The notes under the pieces are model-generated. The model was not told where the DNA came from, did not search any database, and saw nothing but the letters and a program-made list of their open reading frames with translations. DNA of 64,000 bases. Source: Pohlia nutans. Its lineage: Eukaryota > Streptophyta > Bryopsida > Bryales > Mniaceae. A program made the translations under genes and the position numbers. Below, piece after piece: positions 1-10,586 of the stretch (position 1 is the first letter of the stretch; each line of letters starts with the position of its first letter). The DNA is taken from positions 15,168,213-15,232,212 of the forward strand of contig CM040093.1 of NCBI GenBank assembly GCA_022496805.1. The letters run 5' to 3'.

Positions 1-1793
1 ATGTATTTTTATTATAAATTTGAAGATTTATATTTTTTGAAAAAATGAATAAACATTTATCTTCAACGAATCTACTTCAATGGCTATTGTGAAAATTCAT
101 TCATTGGACATAGTCAGCACTAGCTTTGGAGTGTTGGTCTAGTGGAGTGTTGTATGGTGCTATTTAAAATCAAATCTACTCTATTCATTTGTTGCAAATA
201 AGTATTTCAAGGTAAATTTTGTAATTTTTCTTTTTTGAAATATTGCTAAAAAAGTAATCAATATTCAATTGTCAACAATACACACTACACCAACAATGTT
301 CATGACTAAATCCAATCTTGGTTGCAAAATTGATGGCCTTAAATGTATTCAAGATGAATATGATTTTTACGATCTTTGAGATAATGATTGAATTGAGTTC
401 TTTGTCCAAAAGAAAAGTGCAAAATCAATATTATTTTTAATAAATATTTTGCTTGTTTTGTACAAACTTTGTTAATTGGTACGTAACTACTTTTTCAATT
501 TTGGTCACTTCTGCGTCATTAAAAAAATTATAACTAATTATTGAAGATATTTTTTCAATGATTTTGGTAGACTTTATAAAACAACATGTGTTCCGTTTTA
601 ATTTTAATTTTAATTTTAATTTTTTTTACAAAATCCAAAATTTTAATGTATTTTGAACCTTGCATTGTTGAATCCTCGGTTGAATATTTATAGGGATCAG
701 AAGTGGTCCATTTTTCTGTGCTGTCATCCAAAACGCAACTTTAAAATCAATAATTTGAATTGATTTTCCATATACATAAGAATTTACAACCAAAAATATA
801 GATACAGTGATTTACAATGAGTTACATATACATAAGAATTTACAACCAAATAGATACAAACAAGTAAAGAATGAGTTAAATTACAAAGCATAAGGTAAAA
901 TCCTAAAAACTAAAAATCCTACATTATCTCTTTCCGGAGTAATTAAAAAATTGCATTGTATCAATTGAAAACAATATTTGGATAAAGGTTTGGAAGTTCG
1001 CTCAAAATTTGAATTATTTTTTACAATTTTTTTTTTGGGTAAGTAATAATGGTATATTATTTTTATACTCGCTTTATTCCACAATTAAAAACCTATGGGA
1101 ACATTGTTTCTAGTTCTCAAAGGTGCTTTTTTATTTAGAAACAAAGGAGTAGTGCTTTATAGTGAAGTGCTTTTTTAAGTGAGTTGTCTTCTTCCTAAAT
1201 TAACTATATATGTCTTTCTGGTGCATTGAAGACCCTTGATTGAAAATGCTTGCCTTTTACTATTTTATTTTATTTTTAATTAACATAATTTGAAATCTAT
1301 AAGCTTTTAAAAAAATATTAAAAAATATAAATATTTGGTTTGCACTATGATTTTCTAAACTACAATATGCCTAGAATAAAAATAAAATACATTATTTCAT
1401 ACAATTTTTTTCTACTTTTTCATTTAAAATTTTGCAAAGTTTTTGAATACATAAATATGACATTTTACCAAGATTGTCACTTTGATGTTTGTCATAGAAA
1501 CTTACAATCACATTCTATGAAATTTAAAACTTTTCCAAACACACTTTATAAATGATACAATTTTTTTGGTCAGTTACTTCAAAAAAATCACAAAAATTTC
1601 AATTTCCTTTCAAAAATCATGTAAAAATATATGAAATAACAAAGCATATTGACTTGTCTTGACAACATATAAAATTTGAAATTTAATTCATTTATGATTG
1701 CTAAAACAAAGATAAAAGCTGAAATTATGTTTTTAAAGTTGTTGGGTCCGGGGTTGGGTCATGGTTAAAACAAAGATAAGGTAACTATATTTT
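1..1793. other. AT-rich intergenic DNA, no gene seen
   Basis: This stretch is very AT-rich with only short chance reading frames. It has a small (TTTTAA)n-like run near 597-625 and no recognisable protein, RNA gene or complete repeat. Around 1,725-1,795 a segment containing 'gataaggtaact' resembles sequence just after the TTAA element at 2,822, so the element may sit inside an older repeat. Confidence 0.6.
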
Positions 1794-1900
1794 AAAGGGA
1801 GCATGTACCTTAAAACGTGCGTATCTAATGTAGTGTGTCATTCACGGTTGAAATGTCACACTGCAATAGATACGCATGCTTTAAGGTAAATGCTTCCTTT
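1794..1900. repeat. Near-perfect 107-bp hairpin (inverted repeat)
   Basis: The left arm from 1,794 (aaagggagcatgtacctt...) pairs with the right arm ending at 1,900 (...aaggtaaatgcttccttt). The arms are about 44 bp with a few mismatches and the loop is about 18 nt. It looks like a small fold-back MITE. It lies directly against, and overlaps by two bases, the TTAA-flanked element that starts at 1,899. Confidence 0.75.
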
Positions 1901-2821
1901 AACCCCTAAAGGACCATGCTCATTCCTAAAATTTTATCACTTTCTCGTGATACTTTCAGAAAGGCAATCGTATCTCTTGATTGGTATTCATGTAGAAAAC
2001 TTCACCATTGAAGTTCAAAAAGGACTTAGTCATGAGACTGTACATCCATTTTCAGAACAATCTACCGTATATATTACATGATTATAAGGTTTGATCATAA
2101 GTTGATTTCTGAAAATTTTGAACAAAATCAACAGGTCATTAATTGAAAACTTTCTCATAAATTTAAAAACCATGATTAGCGTTTGAAAGTTTAGGAGCAT
2201 ACAAAGATGTACTATATCTAGGTGCCCACAAAAAATGGTGTTCTAAAACTAAATACAACAACGATGATTGATTCTCAAAGATTTATGTTTGGGTGAAGTG
2301 ACTTGTTGGTGACTCGTTGAGCCGGTGTTTGTGATGGCTATTAATTTTTACATTGCAAAAATGTTTTAAAGAATTCAAATATACATTTGGAATATTCCAA
2401 AATATTCCAAAATAATATAAAATATGTAGAAAAGATTCCAATTATTTTGGAAAGATTCCATTTAAAATATATTTAAATTTTTTTTGTAATTATTTTATAA
2501 TGTTAATGATGCAGTAATGGCAAATATTTTATATTGGATAGTTCTTTTTTTTACGAATGTGACGTCCAAGTGTGAAAACGCCCTTCAAGTCATCAACCAC
2601 CCAAACTACAATGTTCCAAGTTCACCTACGTTGACGTTTTAGTTTTTTCCCGATGAATCAATCAACGTAATTGCAAATCTTGAAGGATTTTTGTGTTCTT
2701 GAAACGAACATTTTCAATTCTCTAGTTAACATTGAGTCAAAATTATAAAACCCAAACAAGTTATTAAAGTAATGAAATTGATCGAGGACACAATGTGTCC
2801 ACCTGGTCCTTTAGGGGATAA
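1899..2821. mobile_element. TTAA-flanked non-autonomous element, 923 bp
   Basis: It starts TTAA-CCCCTAAAGGACCA and ends TGGTCCTTTAGGGG-ATAA, giving 14-bp perfect terminal inverted repeats next to TTAA (the right copy mutated to ATAA). The interior is AT-rich and non-coding. Its ends match the shorter TTAA elements in the DCL introns, for example 42,002-42,241, but the interior differs, so it is a separate or internally replaced member of that group. Confidence 0.6.
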
Positions 2822-3107
2822 GGTATAGTTACTTTAAAAATTGAAATCATGTTTAGAGTTGTAGGGTCATGGCTTTAAAAAATAACAAAATTATTTATCA
2901 GAAAAAAGAATAATTCTCTATTTCAACCCATAAATGAATAAACTTATTCTTGTATTATACGCTCAAATTCAATTTCTTTCAATAAATATGGTCCATTTTC
3001 AATATTTTTTCAGAAGGTTTGATTTTAATGTGGTACAAGATGTTTACCTCATTCTAACCATTTGAGTGAAAACAAAGAAAGTATGATTAAATGCCTATAT
3101 ATATTTA

Positions 3108-5200
3108 TTGCTATTAACTGCAAATACTCTAACTTACGACACTCCACTCATACTTCTCGACTCCAACACACCCACTGAAAAAGAAAAAGAAACATCCGCT
3201 ACACACATATTATGTATACACAAAAACCACGTTATTTATCCACATCAAGACTTTAAAACAATATTTGGAGATGGACTAACCTCAATCCTTCATCTCACAG
3301 ATATACCTTTTATTGAAAATCCCTAAATTTCCCAAATAGTTGCCACATTGACTCCAGTAAATCCACACCCCAAATGGAATAACGCCCCAAACTATAATAC
3401 ATTGAACATCACCATCACTAACACTCCAATGTGCCCTGCATTCAATACCAACAGGTACGGAAAATACCCCTCAGATTGTTACTATACTGACGGATCATTT
3501 AAACCCCTAGATATGAACGGTGGAGGAGACGGAGTCCGCTACGGCATTTACAATAGAAAAGAGGCATAAACTACCAATATAGATTACTAGGTCTACAAAA
3601 CTACATCAGAACATAACTCACAACCATACACAAAATACTCACCATAACACTCACACAAACCGAACTTATTTATATCTCAACCGATAGCCTCAACTCATTA
3701 TACCCCATAAACACACAAATACGCCACCCAACACTACAAAATAACCATGTGCAAATGATAAACTACTACTTCAAGCTATAATAAAACTTCTACAACAAAA
3801 TAAAACACTAACATATCTCCACATAGTTAAAGCCCACAAAGACATTGAAGGAAAAGAAAGAGCAGATGTACTAGCCAAAAGAGGTGCACATGCACAACGC
3901 AAAGATATGACTAAACTATATCACAACGTTCACAACACCCTATATTGGCTACATAGAGATGTAGCAAGACAATCGGGACAACTATTCAAAGACCCCATTA
4001 GAAACTTTCGAAAATATCTAATAGATCAAGAACTAAAACAACAAAAAGAAAGTGCCATAAACTTCAAAAAATATGGAAATCATGGACGCACAAATTTCAC
4101 AATTACTAAACTTTAGGTTTGGACAATACATTGGAAATGGCTGCAAATTTTTTTTTTGGCCTACAAGACACACATCCATAAATTGCCCTAAATGCCATGT
4201 TAATCAATAGATACATAGCCACATCTACTTCTCACATGTCCAGAACAAAACATTCACAAACTAAGAATAAGAAGACACAACAATGCAGTTTGGGAACTAC
4301 ACAAAATGTTCATGAACAATAAAAAGACAAGATGCTTCAATTTAATAAACGTTGGAAAAAGTCAAAACAGAACCTCTGAAAATATAGTACCACCTTGGCT
4401 CACTACTAGAAAATCCAACTGTTCTGCTGATTCGGTCGCGTTGATGCAGGACACTTTTTTGTTGATTTGGATAGAAATCTGTTGATTTGAACAAAAATTT
4501 GTTGATTTGGACAAAAACGCGACCGTATCAACGCGACCGAATCAACAGAACAATTGGATTTTCTAATAGTGGCTATTCCTATGCATATGCCCTACTCAAC
4601 AATGCCAATGTAATGAAAATCTCCGCCTCAACATATTACTAGTGCTAAACCACCTACATGATGCACCACACCCAACATAACCACAACCATCCATCATAAT
4701 ACAATTCGTAGAATTCACATACTGCCGTCGGAAAGTATTACAAACAAAAAAACAAAATATGAACCCCTCATGAAAAACATAGCAAATTGAGGTTGGACAA
4801 TCACTTCCTTATTTGTAGCCACTGCTGGAGCTTGTGGAACAATACACAGAAACATAAAACACATTCTATTACATATCAATTACATATCAGAGTTGACTTA
4901 CATCTAATAAATAAAGTACTAAAAGCTATACACACCAACACTATCAAATACCTACAATACATCATACTCACCGAAAGACGAATATAAAACAAACATTACC
5001 AATCTTACCCTAAAAACAATGAAAAAAGGTCCACACACTTAGTTGAGAGTATGAAATAACGCCATATGGTTCAAATTCTGAGGCCACGCAGGAATCGAAA
5101 CCGGACCACTTAATCCAGACTCTTCCGACCCCTCACACCATACTCCAACTTAAAAGAGTGACCATCCAACACACAGCTCCACATAATCATACTAATCTAG
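3108..5200 (+). pseudogene. Decayed LINE-type RNase H domain and zinc-binding tail
   Basis: Broken reading frames preserve RNase H landmarks in order. These are CYYTDGSF (Asp codon at 3,489), a TDSLNSL block near 3,677-3,700 in another frame, and an HKDIEGKERADVLAKRG-like block near 3,835-3,885. They are followed by a lysine-rich segment and by the CPKCH and HLLLTCP elements of a zinc-binding tail near 4,187-4,250. This order (RNase H, then C-x2-C ... H-x4-C) is typical of the C-terminal part of some non-LTR retrotransposon ORF2 proteins. Frameshifts and stops separate the blocks, so it is not functional. The region to about 5,200 probably holds the rest of the tail and 3' UTR. A short hairpin (ccctcaaaagaggg) lies near 5,272. 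No reverse-transcriptase block is seen upstream. Confidence 0.65.
4401..4571. mobile_element. CACTA-type MITE, 171 bp
   Basis: It begins CACTACTAGAAAATCC and ends GGATTTTCTAATAGTG, and the inverted repeats continue inward through a shared 'gattcggtcgcgttgat' block. The 3-bp target duplication GCT flanks both ends (4,398-4,400 and 4,572-4,574). The CACTA terminus and 3-bp duplication identify a deletion derivative of the CACTA (EnSpm) superfamily. It is inserted in the LINE pseudogene, so it is younger than that insertion. Confidence 0.85.
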
Positions 5201-5399
5201 TAAAAATACTAACTTTTTCGTTTTTTCTTTTTGTTACCTGTTACTTGTTACTTTTGTGACTATAGAGTCTACCCTCAAAAGAGGGCATCAAGGGTAGCAT
5301 GCGCTATCTCGGTCCTAATGGTCAAGTTGGTAGTACTTCCTCCAATAGACTCTTCATTCACGCTGGCCCTTTGGGTTAGAGTTCTTTTCTCTCTTGCTA

Positions 5400-6087
5400 T
5401 TAATCCCTAAATGTTCACAGCCCTCTCCAAATTTGAATAATTACAAAAATGCATTATAAAATGCAACAAAGAGGGATATTTTGAACTTGATGTATGAATA
5501 AAAGTTGTATATTATGAATTTTAGATTCTATCCATATGGTTAGATTTATGATTGCCACTAATATTTTTGTATAAAATTTGAAACTCAAAATTCAAAATTC
5601 TTTTGTAATTTGATTACAAATAAGATATTGACAATTTGTGGATGAAACTTGTTATGATGGGTTGAAATGTAATACTCTAAGTGTAATATATTTTGGAGAT
5701 TTTTTGGTTGCTTAATTTTATGAGTTGACTTTCCCAAGAGCACTTTTGAACTATTTTGAACTAAGATCTTAGAAATGTTTGGTGAATCTTTGCAACATGA
5801 AATGAGGCATAAAAATTTCACAAATTATCCCCTTTATAATCGGTTCACACATGCATGAAGCTAACTTCCTATAAAATCTATAGTAAAAATTCCACACTAC
5901 AAAAAGTCCATGGCGGATCCCTTTGTCCGGTGGACACTGGCTCATTGTCATTACGAACAGACACTTTATTCATGCCGGCCTCGTAAGGGACCGAAGTTTC
6001 TATCTATCTATCCATGGCGGATGAGAAAACTTGGATGAAATTTGTACATCGTCCAAAAAAATGGACGCCTTTGCAATTAAGGGTTGA
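5400..6087 (+). mobile_element. TTAA-flanked element, family C, 688 bp
   Basis: It starts TTAA-TCCCTAAATG and ends GGG-TTGA (decayed TTAA). Its interior ('gagggatattttgaacttga', 'gatgaaatttgtacatcgtc') is shared with the copies at 55,881-56,465, 56,486-57,062 and 60,649-61,162. It carries an extra block of about 104 bp at 5,908-6,011 that the other copies lack, bounded by an 11-bp direct repeat. It is non-coding. Confidence 0.7.
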
Positions 6088-7557
6088 GGGTTGAACTTTG
6101 GAAGTTTCTTACTTTTTCAATATTTGTGCATGGCATGTTGTCATGACAAGAGGTGAGATTTGAAAAAAATAATTAAATAATTCGTGATGCTTGGAAGGTT
6201 TATGTATCATTTTTAGAACGTCCAATTGTTAAACCTATGAAACTAAAAACTTTTGAGAGTATTTCACCTCATAAACAAAGTCTTGTAATTCATGTGAATG
6301 AACGTAATAATGTGTGCCCAAAGATGATAGGTACCGTCAACATTGAACTGTTGTCCAATGTACAGTACAAATAGAAAACAAAACAAAATGGCATTTTGCT
6401 TGTTTGGCAATACGACATGGCAACAAATTCCGTTACAAACTCATCCTAAATTCAACTAAGAAACTAAGAAACTAGGCTTGAGGTATGTTTTCAATTGGTG
6501 TTAAAACTGATGTTAGCAAAAATCTTAGAAATGAACTTTGGTACACCTTTAACCCTTAAACGTCTCTAGCTTTTTTGGATTTAAACATCATTGCTTTTGA
6601 AGTGTTATAGGTTTAAATGTAAGTGAGGTATAGAAATCTAAATGGTACAATCTTGTAGTGTACGTGTTGTAAATGACGTGAATCAAATTTGGAATCATTC
6701 GGCCACATAGATTGCAAGATTGTAATGTTTTAGTGTTGGAAAAGGATGTTGAAAATTTCCTAGCAAAATATTTAAGTTGAAATTCTACTTCCAAACCTAT
6801 GCAAATGAAAAACTTTAAACTGTAAGGTGGTTTGAAATCATCATATAAATTCATTGGTACCAAAAAACTCATGAAAACCTTCAATGTGTCCAAAAATGAC
6901 CTCGCTATGTCAAAAAGTGGCCCAAGTTTTACAAAGCAAAAACTGTCCAAAACTAAACCTCCTTGTACTGAAACGCTTACCAAATCTTCACAACACCTTG
7001 GATTGTAGCAGAAATTTACTACAAAAAACTAGACTTGGTTTGGAATACAACCCAACAATTTTCATCAAATTTCAATGTTGGATGAAGGAAAAAACGAAGA
7101 TTCACTTTACTAAGCAATGAAGGAATGCCATTTGCATTCCATGAATTTTGAGACTATCATGTCATTGCCACGTAAACTTAGTTTCTAATTGTAATTAGAC
7201 CGTGGTCCCATAATAAATGGTTTTGTTGGCAGATTGCAATCTGGCACTAAAAAGCCCCAAAAGAAAACAAGGCCTGCTTACGGAGTAATTCTTCAGGAAA
7301 CGAATGATATTCATCCATCCAAGCACCAAGTTCCCATCCATCTCATCCTGAGTGGATAGGGCTTCTTGTCTTCCCCGTCTCACTGTGCGTGTGTGCGTCT
7401 CCGCGACAAGATTGCAAATCCCTGGCACTGGCCAGATCGCTCCCTCCGTTTCGTTGCAGTCCTCTCTCCCTCACACATTCACGCGCACGAAGCAAACAAG
7501 CCATCTCGCGCAGCATTTGGTGCCGAAACGAGGGAGTTCAGCTCGCTCGCAGCAGCT
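6088..7557. other. Intergenic DNA and upstream region of the S20 gene
   Basis: 6,088-7,200 is AT-rich with no supported gene. From about 7,200 the base composition rises in G+C and holds the presumptive promoter and 5' leader of the S20 gene. I see no convincing TATA box at a fixed distance from the start codon. A phrase near 7,232 (ctggcactaaaaagcc) recurs near 29,232, so some repeat DNA reaches into this upstream region. Confidence 0.4.
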
Positions 7558-9253
7558 ATGGCGATGGCAAGCTCTTGCAGCCGGGCTACTACAGCGCTTG
7601 GGTCCCCCCTTTCACTCCCAGCCCCACCTTCTTCCGTCGCCCAGCGCTCCTCCGTGTCGCTTCGCTCCGCCTTCGCGGGCCTGCGCTTGCAAAGTGAGTC
7701 ACTCACTCTTTCTCAGACGGTCATTTTTAAGCATCTTTGGTTGTTGCGCATTCTCTTTGCCCTAATTTCGTTTGCGGCTTTCAGTTGAATTCCTGAAAAT
7801 GACGTATGTTTGAATTTGTACATGGAAAAAATCGCCTCTCATATCTTTGGAATTTCACTTCCTTGTTGAATTCGAAACCTTTAGGTTAGAATGTGAATTT
7901 TGGGAGACTCTTTGCGGCGTCTAAGAGTTGAAAGTTGATTGGAGCGAAGTTAATACTATCACTCGGCATCCCAACTTTTTCATCACGGTATAGTTTGAAT
8001 GTGTGCTGGCTATTTTAGAGTGTCATTTTAGAGAAGGTTTTGAGTGCGATGAATCGAGGTTCATACATTCTGGGGCCCGTGTTTTAGGTGGATTTTGACG
8101 ATCATTGTTTTGTCACAGGTGTAGGATGCAGCAGCTCATTGACGGGCCCAGTCACAAGGAGACCAGTGATGGTGCGAGCTGCAGCAGCTCCAACGAAGAA
8201 GCCTGATCAGGCTGCCAAGAGAGCTCGTCAGAATGAGAAGAGACGGGTGTACCATAAGGCGAAGAAGTCGGAGGTTTCTACTCGTATGAAAAAGGTAGGT
8301 CATTCTCCTCACTGCATTTCCTCTTTTCTTCCCATTCTCAATCTTCAGAGAATGCGTACGTGGCACTTTCTCCTTGAATTGTGGATTACCCATTCTATGA
8401 AGATTGAGAAGGTTCATTCTTCTCCTCCAGAGGTGAAGAATGGGCGTGAAGATTGAGAAACCGTGAAGAAGATTAACAAGCTGTGTCCATTCTCATTCTT
8501 CATTAGGGGTTGTCACACATCCTCCACTCCATTCTCAATCTTCAGAGAATGAGGATGTGGCACGCTCTCCTTGAATGGTGGAGGTCCCATTCTCTGAAGA
8601 TTGAGAAATTTCATTCTTCTCCTCCAAGGGTGAAGAATGGGCGTGAAGAATGGAGAATGGAGAATGGCCCATGCTTGGAGGATGAGTGACCAACTAACAA
8701 CCTCTATTCTCCATTCTCAATCTCCACAAACCACAAAAGGGGTGTCACACTTTCTTCATGGAGAAGGTGTCCTACTGGTTCCTCTTTTCTCTCATTCTTC
8801 GGAGAAGTTCCATTCTCGTAGGATGTGTGGCAACCCCTATTCTCATTCTTCACACGGTTTCAAGGGGTTCGAGGGGAGTCGCACCCTCTTCATGGAGAAT
8901 GGCCACAATTGGCTCCACGTTTCCCTCCCGAGGTTCTCAATCTTCAGAGAATCAAACTTCTCGGAAGAGACAACCCCTAATAATTTGATGTGTTTTCCAA
9001 TGGATAAGTGTTGACACGGATGGGGTGTTTGCAGGTCTTTGTGGCACTCGAGGGCTTGAAGAAGAGGACTGACGCAACGGAAGACGACATCAAGCCTGTT
9101 GAGACCCTCATCGCCGAGGCTTTCTCCATTATTGATAAGGCAGTCAAGGTTGGTTCACTGCATGCCAACAAGGGCGGCCACCAGAAGTCTCGCTTGTCTA
9201 GAGCTAAACGAACCTTGTTGGTTCAGCTGGGAATGTACACTCCCTCAGCTTAG
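7558..9253 (+). CDS. rps20 (PRPS20): Plastid ribosomal protein bS20c, nuclear gene
   Basis: Three exons: 7,558-7,693, 8,119-8,294 and 9,035-9,253, joined at GT-AG sites with the frame kept (176 codons plus stop). The start ATG begins [15 protein letters not shown], a Ser/Ala-rich, acid-poor chloroplast transit peptide of about 60-65 residues. The mature part has the bS20 core: [19 protein letters not shown], then a helical GLKKRTDA segment, and near the C-terminus [15 protein letters not shown] followed by KSRLSRAKR. bS20 binds 16S rRNA and helps assemble the 30S subunit, here in plastid stroma. Length and motif order fit plant nuclear-encoded plastid S20, with the usual small C-terminal extension (LGMYTPSA). 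Intron 2 is repeat-filled. Exon G+C is higher than the surroundings. Product identity is secure; the exact transit-peptide cleavage site is not visible. Confidence 0.93.
8322..8955. repeat. Fold-back repeats in S20 intron 2
   Basis: The intron is built from several copies, in both orientations, of a short palindromic unit (cattctcaatcttcagaga and its complement), for example near 8,333, 8,389, 8,531, 8,589, 8,715 and 8,934. The RNA could fold into long imperfect hairpins. No terminal duplication is evident, so the repeat class is open. Confidence 0.65.
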
Positions 9254-9589
9254 CTTAAACATTAATTCAATTCGACGAGCTCTTTTTCCTTAGTACATCT
9301 TGTTGCATTTCGCCCATTCTCAACATGCAATGCCAATTTTTCTCGTGCACAAATTTTCTCATGTGTGTAACCGAGAAGCTATCTACAATGCTTGAGAAGG
9401 AATTCAACTCCATTTTTCTGATGTGCTGGACGGAGTCTCCGAGACCACAATTAAACAAAAGGCTCTTATATCAAAATATGTACATGGTAAATTGGTCACC
9501 GAATAATAAGAATCGTTTCATTTGTAACCATCCAGTTTAAGCACTAGCATGCATTGATTGACCATCAATCAACACTCTAGCCGTCAACA

Positions 9590-10480
9590 AGTTCGACGAT
9601 TAGGGTTTGCATGTACACAGCTGATCCCGACGCATGTAGAACCAAGGATTCATGGTTTTAAAATGACATAAGAAGCATCACAGCTCGCTCATGTAATGGA
9701 AATCCTAAACCCTAAAGAACCCAGGATTCATGGTATGAAGAAGCATCACAGCTACATCATGAAATGGAAAACCCTGAACGACCAAGGATTCATGGTTTTA
9801 CAATGACATCTACATGAAGAAGAAGCATCACGGCTAGCTCATGAAACGGAAACCCTAACCCCTAACGGACCAAGGATAAACGGCCAATTCAACTGATCAT
9901 ATTGTGGAAATAATAGAATTCAGATACGGCCATTTTTTATGTCAGTGCATGTGTTAAATAAAATTGGATAAACTGAGTTGTAGATTGTTCTGGCACCAGT
10001 GAGTTGTATATGAGACGAGGTGCTCAAGTTGTTACTATGGAGTCTTGCATTAGGATGGTTCGACGAAGGAGATGCGACCTTTCTTTCTGTTCGGAGATCA
10101 TGTGAGAGAGTCAGGGTTAGGGAGTACTTGAATTCCGTATCTGAATTCTATTATTTCCACGATATGCTCAGTCGAATTGGCCATTTTAAAGTCAAGAATC
10201 CTTGGGCCTTTGCGGGTTAGGGTTTCCGTTTCATGAGCTAGCTGTGATGCTCCTTATGTCCTTGGTCGTTTAGGGTTTTCTATTTCATGATCTAGCTTCT
10301 TCTTCTTGCACATAACCATGAACCTTAGTTCTTTAGGGTTTAGGGTTTCCATTGCATGACCGAGCTGTGATGCTTCTTATGTTATTTTAAAACCATGAAT
10401 CCTTGGTTCTGTTGGGTTAGGGTGTCCATTTCATGAGCGAGCTGTGATGCTTCTTACGTCATTTTAATATAGCTAGATTC
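9590..10480. repeat. Intergenic fold-back of a degenerate tandem repeat
   Basis: About three units containing 'caaggattcatggttttaaa' and 'agaagcatcacagct' run forward from about 9,640 to 9,860. The same units run in reverse complement from about 10,190 to 10,470. The 'ttctattatttccac' block near 10,147 pairs with 'gtggaaataatagaa' near 9,904. The whole forms an inverted repeat between the S20 and OMA1 genes and recurs in OMA1 intron 1. Confidence 0.6.
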
Positions 10481-10586
10481 CCCTTTCTTTCTGCTCGGAG
10501 ACGATGTGAGAGCGCTAGAGTTAGGGAGTAATTGAATTCCGCCCCTGGGGTTTTGGGTTTTGATAGGGATTGTGAGGTTTGCGGTG

